From: an uncultured Ellagibacter sp.
GTDB lineage: Bacteria > Actinomycetota > Coriobacteriia > Coriobacteriales > Eggerthellaceae
Length of the DNA stretch: 64,000 nt
NCBI RefSeq assembly: GCF_934643285.1
Contig: NZ_CAKUBT010000004.1
Coordinates: 87,569-151,568, forward strand
Direction of reading: 5' to 3'
The translations under genes and the position numbers were made by a program. The number at the start of each line of letters is the position of its first letter. The first letter of the stretch is position 1. Positions 16,912 through 24,058 of this stretch are shown in pieces. A model generated the notes under the pieces. That model saw only the letters and a program-made list of their open reading frames with translations, was not told where the DNA came from and did no database searches.

Positions 16912-17008
16912 AAACGGCGGAGGCCTCCCATCTGGGACAACCCCCGTCGCCAACCTTCCCCTTTCGCGCCCCGCGCGTCGCACCCTGCGCCCCCGCGCAT
17001 CGCGTCTC

Positions 17009-18073
17009 TTACTCGGAAAGCTTCGCTTCCATATATTCAGGGGTCAAATCGACATAGCTGCCGTCGCCCTTCATCAGACGACGAAATCCCGCCTGGTAGT
17101 AAAGCTCGCGCACCGCGGGAACGTCCAGGCCGCGGGCGGCGGAGGTGTCCTCGGCAGTGTCGCGCGGGTTGAAACCCGTCTCTGCGGTAACGCAGTTCGA
17201 CCCGCTGACAAGGCTGATTAGGTTGGCCTCGTGATGGCCCATGTGAATAGCATGCGGACGATCGCACATGAGCAGCGTCTCGATTGCGTTCATCTGAGCC
17301 ATGCGCAGGTTGGTGATCTCGTTTTCCAGCCCCTCGTAGCGCGTGCCGGGAACGCTCGTGCGTTTCATGACGCCCGTGGTGTCGAGTCCGCCGAAGTCCT
17401 CATCGCGCTGGCGAATTTCCATCAACCGCGTCGCAATGTCCTCGACCGGCGTCTCCGCACCGACCGGCTCGCAGCATTCCTCCACCTTAAGGCCGGCAGC
17501 ATGCGCAGCGTGGATGGTCTGCTCGCGGCGTTCGGGCGTGATCTTGGTGAGGCAACCCTCGCCCAGGCGCTTGACATGATAGACGGCGGACACGCCCGCA
17601 TCCTTGAGCTTCCTAAAGAATTTTTCCGTCGTGTCGCCGATATTGGAAATAAGGCGCACGTCAGTGGGAATGGCTGCGCGCACGGCCTTCACGCACTCGA
17701 GGTAGTGATCCTCGTCGAACGTGTTCATCGTCATAAGGTAAAGCCCGTACAAGTCACCCCCCTTCGCGAACTCGACCGCACGGCGAACAACCTCGTCAAC
17801 AGGCATAACGACGTGGTCGGTAAAGCAGGTGTGGCTCTTGCCGAAGCTGCAGAACTGGCAGTCCGCCTCGCACGGGTAGACTTCGATTCCAATCTGCCCC
17901 CAGATAGTCGCCGCATTGCCCGTCTTCTCGCGCTGGATGCCATCGGCCGCGCCGCGGATAGCCGTTGCCTCCGGGCTCGCCTCGTCACACTCCAGCATTT
18001 CCACAACCTCTTCGTAGGTAGGTGCCTTACCTTCCCACGCGCGGGAGATGATCTCTTCGATTTTTTTGTCCAT
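17009..18073 (-). CDS. BioB-like radical SAM enzyme, family member 3 (354 aa)
   Basis: Third and last of three tandem 354-residue paralogues. Cluster cysteines are 68, 72 and 75 (CEADCQFC), preceded by GQIG. An additional Cys follows in SHTCFTDH, and CCEPVGAETP supplies a Cys pair in the barrel. YHVKRLGEG, VPGTRYEG and GFNPRDTAEDT are the family motifs. It is the most diverged of the three: MDKKIEEIISRAWEGKAPT at the start and NAIETLLMCDRPHAIHMGHH near the C terminus, where the other two have a different sequence, so its substrate may differ. A ribosome site is present before the ATG at 18073. A 97-base tail-to-tail gap separates it from the MoxR gene; no clear terminator is visible there. 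Confidence 0.8.
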   Translation of the reverse strand: MDKKIEEIISRAWEGKAPTYEEVVEMLECDEASPEATAIRGAADGIQREKTGNAATIWGQIGIEVYPCEADCQFCSFGKSHTCFTDHVVMPVDEVVRRAVEFAKGGDLYGLYLMTMNTFDEDHYLECVKAVRAAIPTDVRLISNIGDTTEKFFRKLKDAGVSAVYHVKRLGEGCLTKITPERREQTIHAAHAAGLKVEECCEPVGAETPVEDIATRLMEIRQRDEDFGGLDTTGVMKRTSVPGTRYEGLENEITNLRMAQMNAIETLLMCDRPHAIHMGHHEANLISLVSGSNCVTAETGFNPRDTAEDTSAARGLDVPAVRELYYQAGFRRLMKGDGSYVDLTPEYMEAKLSE

Positions 18074-18098
18074 TCATCCCTCTCTCAGTGAATAGCCG

Positions 18099-18122
18099 TC
18101 GGGCGGACACGCGCCCGCCCGA
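18099..18122 (-). other. Intercistronic hairpin between BioB-like members 4 and 3
   Basis: TCGGGCGG (18099-18106) and CCGCCCGA (18115-18122) form an 8-bp stem in the 113-base gap. There is no U-run, so it is probably a processing or stabilising stem rather than a terminator. Confidence 0.4.
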
Positions 18123-18186
18123 TATTTCTAGACGCCAGTCTTTGCGCGGGCCTCGCACGAGCTTCACACGTCCGTGCCCGCATTCC

Positions 18187-19251
18187 CTACTCGGCGAGCT
18201 TCGCCTCCATGTATTCAGGCGTCAAATCAACGCGCGAGCCGTCCCCCCGCACGAGCATGCGGAATCCCGCCTGGTAGAACATCTGACGCACGGCAGGCAC
18301 GTCGAGCCCACGCCCAGCGGAGGTGTCCTCGGCGGTGTCGCGCGGGTTGAAGCCCGTTTCCGCCCAGATGGTGTTCGCGCCGCTCATAAGGCTCACCGTG
18401 TTGGGCTCGTGCACGGCCATCCAGGGGAAGTCGTCCTGATCGACCATGACAAAAGTCTCGATCGCCCCGATGAGCGCGAGGCGCATGTCGGTGATCTCGT
18501 TGGCGAGGCCCTCATAGCGCGTGCCAGGCACCGAGTTGCGCTTCATGACGCCCGCGCAATCGTGCAACCCCATCTCGCGCCCGCGGGCCTGAATCTCGAA
18601 CAAGCGCGTGGCGATCGCCTCGTTGGGCGTTTCGGCGCCGATGGGCTCGCAGCAGTCCTGGATGGAAAGACCCGCCTCGTGAGCTGCACGGATGGTTGCC
18701 TCGCGACGGTCGGGCGAAATTTTCGTGAGCTCGCCTTCACCTAAGCGCTTCACATGGTAGATGGCATTTAGGCCCGCCGCCTTCAACTGCTCGAAGTATT
18801 CCCTGTCGGTGTCGCCGATGTTGGAGACCAGCCGCGTGCTCGCGGGAACGGCAGCGCGCACGGCGCGCACGCAATCGAGGAAGTACTGCTTGTCGAACGA
18901 GTGCATGGTCATCAAATAGAGCGCGTACAGATCGCCGCCCTTGGTGAACTCCTTCGCGCGCTTGACGACCTCGTCGATGGGCATGGTCACGTGCTCGGTG
19001 AAGCAGGTGTGGCTCTTGCCGAAGCTGCAGAATTGGCAGTCCGCCTCGCACGGGTACACGTCGACGCCGATCTGTCCGAGCAGCACGGCGGCGTTGCCCG
19101 TCTTCGCGCGCACGAGGTCGTTGGCCGCCCCGCGCACCGCCGTCGCCTCGGGCGAGGCCTCGTCGAGCGCGAGCAGCTCCATGACTTCCTCGTACGTCGG
19201 CGCCTTCCCCTCCTGGGCGCGAGCGATGATCCCGGCGATCTCTCGTTTCAT
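18187..19251 (-). CDS. BioB-like radical SAM enzyme, family member 4 (354 aa)
   Basis: Middle gene of the tandem trio and the closest relative of member 5, with which it shares a nearly identical 145-bp stretch near the 5' end. Cluster cysteines 68, 72 and 75 (CEADCQFC), then SHTCFTEH. Other family motifs are YHVKRLGEG, CCEPIGAETP, VPGTRYEG and GFNPRDTAEDT. The N-terminal 60 residues are helical (EGKAPTYEEVMELLALDEAS) and the remainder is a TIM-barrel-type radical SAM domain plus the C-terminal strand region that closes the active site in BioB-like enzymes. The family is not a named one I recognise. Confidence 0.8.
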   Translation of the reverse strand: MKREIAGIIARAQEGKAPTYEEVMELLALDEASPEATAVRGAANDLVRAKTGNAAVLLGQIGVDVYPCEADCQFCSFGKSHTCFTEHVTMPIDEVVKRAKEFTKGGDLYALYLMTMHSFDKQYFLDCVRAVRAAVPASTRLVSNIGDTDREYFEQLKAAGLNAIYHVKRLGEGELTKISPDRREATIRAAHEAGLSIQDCCEPIGAETPNEAIATRLFEIQARGREMGLHDCAGVMKRNSVPGTRYEGLANEITDMRLALIGAIETFVMVDQDDFPWMAVHEPNTVSLMSGANTIWAETGFNPRDTAEDTSAGRGLDVPAVRQMFYQAGFRMLVRGDGSRVDLTPEYMEAKLAE

Positions 19252-19274
19252 TGCGTTGCCGTCCTCTCTCTTTC

Positions 19275-19324
19275 AAGCCCTCCCGCAAGGGCGATTCCTC
19301 GACGGCGCCCTTGCGAGAGGGCTT
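19275..19324 (-). other. Strong intercistronic hairpin between BioB-like members 5 and 4
   Basis: A 19-base arm at 19275-19293 (AAGCCCTC then CGCAAGGGCG) pairs with 19306-19324 with a single mismatch. No U-run follows on the minus strand. It probably processes or stabilises the message. Confidence 0.5.
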
Positions 19325-19331
19325 TCCGTTT

Positions 19332-20396
19332 CTACTCGGCGAGTTTCGCTTCCATATACTCGGGCGTGAGCTCGATGCGGGTTCCGTCACCGCGCACGAG
19401 CGTGCGGAATCCCGCCTGGTAGAACATCTGACGCACAGCAGGCACGTCGAGCCCGTGATTGCCGGCGGTGTCCTCGGCCGTGTCACGCGGGTTGAAGCCC
19501 GTTTCCGCGCAAATGCTGTTGCCGCCGGAAAGCAAGCTCACGGAGTTAGGCTCATGAATGGCGAACCAGGGCATCTTCGACTGCTCAACCATCACAAACA
19601 CTTGGATTGCTCCGATGAGCGCAAGGCGCATGTCGGTAATCTCGTTTTGCAGGCCCTCATAGCGCGTGCCGGGCACCGAGTTGCGCTTCATGACGCCCGA
19701 GCCGTTGTAGACGCCGTAATCGTCGTCGCGCTGCTTGATTTCGAACAGGCGCGTAGCGATCGCCTCGTTGGGCGTCTCGGCACCGATGGGCTCACAGCAA
19801 TCCTGAACTTGCAGACCAGCCTCGTGAGCTGCGGCAATGGTCGCTTCGCGGCGCTCAGGAGCGATTTTGGTGAGCTCTCCTTCGCCGATGCGCTTCACGT
19901 GGTACGCGCCGTCGAGACCAGCAGCTTTAAGCTTCTCGAAATACTCGACGTCGGTATCGCCGATGTTGGAGAACAACATCGTTTGGGGCGGGATGGCAGC
20001 GCGAACGGCCTTCACGACCTCCAAGAAATAATCCTCATCGTAGCTGTTCATGCACATGAGCCACAGACCGTACAGATCACCGCCTTTGGTAAATTCCTTC
20101 GCACGCTTGACGACTTCCTCAACGGACATGGTCACATGCTCGGTAAAGCAAGTGGTCGATTTGGCGAACGAGCAGAATTGGCAGTCCGCCTCGCACGGGT
20201 ACACGTCGATGCCGATTTGTCCCCACATAGCGCAGGCGTTGCCCGTCTTCGCGCGCACGAGGTCGTTGGCCGCCCCGCGCACCGCCGTCGCCTCGGGCGA
20301 GGCCTCGTCGAGCGCGAGCAGCTCCATGACCTCCTCGTACGCCGGTGCCTTCCCCTCCTGGGCGCGAGCGATGATCCCGGTGATTTTTTGGTCCAT
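19332..20396 (-). CDS. BioB-like radical SAM enzyme, family member 5 (354 aa)
   Basis: First gene of the tandem trio. Cluster cysteines 68, 72 and 75 (CEADCQFC), with SFAKSTTCFTEH following. It shares YHVKRIGEG, CCEPIGAETP, VPGTRYEG and GFNPRDTAEDT with its neighbours, and most of its sequence is identical to member 4. Differences cluster around residues 245-260 and 290-310, which may line the substrate pocket. The ATG at 20396 is about 40 bases downstream of a perfect TATAAT. The desulfurase gene is transcribed divergently from the same 314-base gap, pointing to shared control. Confidence 0.8.
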   Translation of the reverse strand: MDQKITGIIARAQEGKAPAYEEVMELLALDEASPEATAVRGAANDLVRAKTGNACAMWGQIGIDVYPCEADCQFCSFAKSTTCFTEHVTMSVEEVVKRAKEFTKGGDLYGLWLMCMNSYDEDYFLEVVKAVRAAIPPQTMLFSNIGDTDVEYFEKLKAAGLDGAYHVKRIGEGELTKIAPERREATIAAAHEAGLQVQDCCEPIGAETPNEAIATRLFEIKQRDDDYGVYNGSGVMKRNSVPGTRYEGLQNEITDMRLALIGAIQVFVMVEQSKMPWFAIHEPNSVSLLSGGNSICAETGFNPRDTAEDTAGNHGLDVPAVRQMFYQAGFRTLVRGDGTRIELTPEYMEAKLAE

Positions 20397-20436
20397 GACC
20401 CTCTCCGATCGATAGAAGCACTACTGCAATTCGTCC

Positions 20437-20465
20437 ATTATAAGACTAGAACCACTATATGACAG
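20437..20465 (-). promoter_or_regulatory. Promoter of the BioB-like trio
   Basis: A perfect TATAAT on the minus strand (20442-20437) with CTGTCA at -35 (20465-20460) and a 17-base spacer. The start would be near 20430, giving a short leader. The rest of the 20397-20709 gap holds only the plus-strand control element. Confidence 0.6.
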
Positions 20466-20653
20466 CGAACCTGGAGGAAGAAGGAGGATTTCGACTTCGA
20501 TCAACTCGGGCACAAAAACCGACTTGTCCCGAAGAGCGCCGCTTTCAACCAAAAATAATTTGCGCGTCCACGAGGCACCGCTTGCATCGTTCGCACTCGT
20601 CCCACTCGCGCCATTCGCCCTCGTATCACACGTACATGCGCGACACATATTAC

Positions 20654-20671
20654 TAGACAATGTCCTATACT
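20654..20671 (+). promoter_or_regulatory. Promoter element of the desulfurase operon
   Basis: TAGACAATGTCCTATACT ends in a good -10 (TATACT, 20666-20671) about 40 bases before the ATG. The 16-base core recurs at 13085-13100, and more loosely at 3104-3121 on the minus strand. Confidence 0.5.
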
Positions 20672-20709
20672 TAGCATGTTGCACCATCGATGACTCGGAG
20701 GGCGAAACA

Positions 20710-23160
20710 ATGAAACAAGCGAACAATCGATCCGAACACCAGCCCATGCGAGGGCCCGTGAGCCATCCCACCCCCAGTGAAACCGAGCTCGCACGCGCAT
20801 GCGGAAAAACCATCGCCCTTGTGCTCGCGACCGATTTCGGGGCAACACCGCTGAAGGTCACCTTCGAGAGCGAGGACGAAAAGCCCGTGATCTGCGAGGA
20901 CCCCGAAAACGGTGAGAAGAAGACGCCCCGCCCCTTGCAGCGCTTTAGAGGAACGACCGTAACGGCGATTGTCGCGGCACGCGCGCTTGAGGCGAGGTTC
21001 GCACGCGTCTACGTGCTTGCGGGAGGCGCGCCCGAGGAGCACCGCGCACTTGAGGAGGTGGTCTCTAGCGACATCGCCGCCGCTAGAAAAGAGAACACGC
21101 CCCACCAATCGGGCAGGGAAGTCGAATTCATCCCCTTCGACGCCGATGCAGCCTACCAGGCCACCATCGACGCCTGCGGGTTCACCTTGTACGACGTGCC
21201 CAAAGGCGTGCTCGATTACGCGGTGCGCGCGCTCGAGAGCAATCCCGACACCGACTCCGTCATGTTGCTCGGCTGCGATCAGGTTCGCATCACGCCCGCT
21301 CATTTACTTGAAGTTTGCCGCACCTTCCGCGACGACCCCACGCTCGACGTCGTCGCATCGTGGATCCAGTGGTATCGCCGCACGCCGATGCTCATCTCGC
21401 GCCGTTTCTTGGAGAACCTCGACGCGAGCGGGCTGTGCAAGCTCGACCCGAACGGCACCGATCGCCCGCTGCCGCGCATCGCGCTGAAAGACGTGGTCTT
21501 CGGGGAGGAAACGCTCGCGGCGAACGCCATCGTGCCCGAAAAGCTGACTACCTTCGAAAAGGGCCGCACACTTTCCGCGCGCGAAGCGGTTCAGATTGCG
21601 CGAAAAGAGATGGGCGGGATCGACCTGCGGGCCGAAGGAGCTTTCGGGAACCTCCGCCAGGTGAGCCCATCGGTGCAGCGAGGACTGTCGGAACGGCGGA
21701 AGGGACCCCAGCTCGAGGGAAGCCTTGGGGGCCTCCGCAAAGTGAGTTCCGCAGCGCAGCGAGGACTGTCTGAGCGACCGGAGGCCCCCAAGGCTTCCCC
21801 AACCTCACAGAAAGACGTCCCCAAGCGCTCGCCCGCCGACGAGGAGCTCATTGAAATCGCGCGCGAAGTCGTCTCGCGCATGGATGCCTGGCGCAACCAG
21901 CTTCCCCATGACGAGCAAGCCAAGCTCACCTGGGCGGACGCCTGGGCATGGCGCAACCGCGAGGACTTCCCGCTGCTCAACGATCGCAAGCAGAAAAACA
22001 CGCTCGCCTACTTGGACTCCGCCGCCACGACGCAGCGTTGCTTCCGCGCGCTTCAGGCGGAGGCGAACTTCAACGAGCACGAGAACGCGAACGTCTACCG
22101 CGGCGGCTACGAGCTTTCCGCAAAGGCAACAGGCTCCCTCAACGACGCCCGAAAAGTGCTTGAGGACTTCATTGGCGCCGAGCGCCGCCAGACCGTCTAC
22201 ACCATGAACGCGTCTGCATCATGCAATCTGGTGGCGCACTCGTGGGGCGATTTCAACGTGAGCGAAGGCGACCATATCGTCGTCGCGCTTTCCGAGCACC
22301 ACTCCGACCTTCTGCCGTGGCTCCTTTTGGCGCGCCGCAGGAATGCCGCGCTCGACTTCATTCCCCTGCTTCCCGACGGCAGACTTGACCTTGGGGAATA
22401 CGAGCGCCTCCTTGACCATCACCCCAAACTCGTATGCGTCGCCCACGTGTCGAACGTTCTCGGCATCGTGAACCCCGTGGCCAACATGGCACGCATAGCA
22501 CATCAGGCCGGCGCCCGATTCATGCTCGACGCTGCGCAATCGTTCCCCCATCTGCCCTTCAACGTAAAGGAAATCGGCTGCGACTTCGCCGCTTTCTCCG
22601 CCCACAAGATGTACGGACCGCTCGGCATCGGCGGCCTGTTCATCGGGAAAGACGCATTCGACGAGATGGACCCCGTAGCCATCGGCGGCGGCACGATCTC
22701 GCATGCGTCCGTCGATTCCTACTACCTTCGCCAGGGGGCCATCCAATACGAGGTGGGAACGCCTCCGATCGCGCAGGCAGTCGGCTGGGCGGGCGCCATC
22801 GAGTACATGGAGAAGCTGGGCATGGAGCACGTGCTCGAGCACGCCGAAGCCATGACCCCGTTCGCCGTCCACGCGCTCCATGGGGTGGAAGGCCTCACCA
22901 TCTGGGGAGACCACACGCAGCTGGACGGCGCGGGAGGGCTCGTGTCGTTCTCGCTTGCGAACACCGCGCCCGCGCAAATCGGCAGCGCGTGCGGCATGAT
23001 GGGCGTCGCCATACGATCGGGCGGGCATTGCGCCATGCCGCTTGCTGCATCGACGGGCATGGTGGGCACCGGGCGTGCAAGCTTCGCCGTGCATACCACC
23101 TGCGAGGACATCGAAGCGCTCGCCGTAGCAGTGGAAATATGCAGGAGGTTGTACCGATGA
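20710..23160 (+). CDS. Fusion of a MobA/MocA-like nucleotidyltransferase domain and a SufS-like cysteine desulfurase
   Basis: 816 residues in two parts. Residues about 30-290 resemble MobA/MocA nucleotidyltransferases (LVLATDFG at the start, VYVLAGG, MLLGCDQVRITPAHLLEV), but the usual N-terminal LxxGxSxRMG loop is degenerate, so it may bind rather than transfer nucleotides. Residues about 430-816 are a class V aminotransferase fold of the SufS type: YLDSAATT, EHHSDLLPW, PLP lysine 633 in SAHKMYGP and the persulfide cysteine 774 in SGGHCAMPL. The linker (about 309-364) is encoded by two palindromic DNA repeats. The ATG at 20710 follows GGAGG. Its stop overlaps the methyltransferase start (ATGA). 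It probably supplies sulfur to neighbouring enzymes. Confidence 0.8.
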   Translation: MKQANNRSEHQPMRGPVSHPTPSETELARACGKTIALVLATDFGATPLKVTFESEDEKPVICEDPENGEKKTPRPLQRFRGTTVTAIVAARALEARFARVYVLAGGAPEEHRALEEVVSSDIAAARKENTPHQSGREVEFIPFDADAAYQATIDACGFTLYDVPKGVLDYAVRALESNPDTDSVMLLGCDQVRITPAHLLEVCRTFRDDPTLDVVASWIQWYRRTPMLISRRFLENLDASGLCKLDPNGTDRPLPRIALKDVVFGEETLAANAIVPEKLTTFEKGRTLSAREAVQIARKEMGGIDLRAEGAFGNLRQVSPSVQRGLSERRKGPQLEGSLGGLRKVSSAAQRGLSERPEAPKASPTSQKDVPKRSPADEELIEIAREVVSRMDAWRNQLPHDEQAKLTWADAWAWRNREDFPLLNDRKQKNTLAYLDSAATTQRCFRALQAEANFNEHENANVYRGGYELSAKATGSLNDARKVLEDFIGAERRQTVYTMNASASCNLVAHSWGDFNVSEGDHIVVALSEHHSDLLPWLLLARRRNAALDFIPLLPDGRLDLGEYERLLDHHPKLVCVAHVSNVLGIVNPVANMARIAHQAGARFMLDAAQSFPHLPFNVKEIGCDFAAFSAHKMYGPLGIGGLFIGKDAFDEMDPVAIGGGTISHASVDSYYLRQGAIQYEVGTPPIAQAVGWAGAIEYMEKLGMEHVLEHAEAMTPFAVHALHGVEGLTIWGDHTQLDGAGGLVSFSLANTAPAQIGSACGMMGVAIRSGGHCAMPLAASTGMVGTGRASFAVHTTCEDIEALAVAVEICRRLYR
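21634..21800 (+). repeat. Two tandem palindromic repeat units inside the desulfurase linker
   Basis: Two related units of about 83 bp share the core CAGCGAGGACTGTC at 21676-21689 and 21757-21770, 81 bases apart and therefore in frame. Unit 2 is bounded by a perfect 21-bp inverted repeat (21717-21737 with 21779-21799). Unit 1 has a weaker palindrome. Both translate without a stop, giving VQRGLSER and AQRGLSER. Confidence 0.7.
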
Positions 23161-24050
23161 GCAGGAAGAACAAGGCTTCCGTCAGCGAGCTTGTCATAAG
23201 CGACGCGAAAGCTTCTCCCCTTGAGCACTCCGGAGGCAACGCGAAGACGCGGGAAATCGCCAGCCACTACGGCGAGGTAGCCCGTGCGGCAAGCGCTGCT
23301 CCGAGCGCATGCGAGTGCTGCGAGCCCGACCCCGCGCACGCCGGCGAGGCGTTTTTCCTCTACGCGAGCGAAGCGCTCGCAGGGCTTCCGAAAAGCGCGC
23401 TTGCCGCAAGCCGCGGATGCGGCGATCCGGTGGCGAAAGCGAACCTGCAATCGGGAGAACGCGTTTTGGACTTGGGAAGTGGAGGCGGCATCGATGCCCT
23501 CATCGCTGCACGACTCGTAGGCCCCGAAGGACACGTATTCGGACTCGATATGACGCCCGACATGGTGGCGCTGGCCCGCAAGAACGCTGCGGAAGCGAAT
23601 CTCAGCAACGTCGAGTTCGTCGAAGGCTCGATCGACCAGATTCCCTTGCCCGACACATCGGTCGATGTGGTCCTCTCGAATTGCGTCATCAACCTTTGCA
23701 AGAACAAAGCTGCCGTGTTTGCCGAGGCCAAGCGCGTGCTAGTCCCCGGCGGGCGGCTCGTGGTGTCCGACATCGTAGCCTTCTCTCCCATTCCGCAAGG
23801 CGCCGAAGAGGCGCTCTCGCGCATTACAGGCTGCCGCCGCGGCATCACTCCGACGGACCGTTATCGCGAGATGATGGCCGCTTGCGGCTTTTCGCACTGC
23901 GACATCGAGCCGAAAACCGTTTACACGATTGACGTGCTGCGAGAAAAGGCCGAACGCAAAGGGCGCACCGAGGCACTTGAGACCGCGCTTCGCTTCGACG
24001 TCGGTTCCGTTTGCGGAAGCGCCATCATCTGCGGGCGCGTCCCCGAATAG
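23157..24050 (+). CDS. ArsM-like SAM-dependent methyltransferase
   Basis: A 297-residue class I methyltransferase closely following the arsenite methyltransferase pattern. It has the SAM motif VLDLGSGGGIDA, then FGLDMTPDMV and SNCVINL, and PGGRLVVSDIV. The three thiolate sites that bind As(III) in ArsM are all represented: Cys52/54/55 (ACECCE), Cys176 (SNCVINL) and Cys226 (TGCRRG). It overlaps the desulfurase stop by four bases and has AGGAGG upstream, so it is translated from the same message. No ArsR, ArsB or ArsC gene is nearby, so methylation of another soft, thiol-bound substrate is an open alternative to arsenic detoxification. Confidence 0.78.
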   Translation: MSRKNKASVSELVISDAKASPLEHSGGNAKTREIASHYGEVARAASAAPSACECCEPDPAHAGEAFFLYASEALAGLPKSALAASRGCGDPVAKANLQSGERVLDLGSGGGIDALIAARLVGPEGHVFGLDMTPDMVALARKNAAEANLSNVEFVEGSIDQIPLPDTSVDVVLSNCVINLCKNKAAVFAEAKRVLVPGGRLVVSDIVAFSPIPQGAEEALSRITGCRRGITPTDRYREMMAACGFSHCDIEPKTVYTIDVLREKAERKGRTEALETALRFDVGSVCGSAIICGRVPE

Positions 24051-24058
24051 GAACTGCC

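Noticed and set aside
23157..24050. A complete arsenic resistance operon
   Set aside because: No ArsR, ArsB/Acr3, ArsA or ArsC gene lies in the surrounding 25 kb; only the methyltransferase fits.
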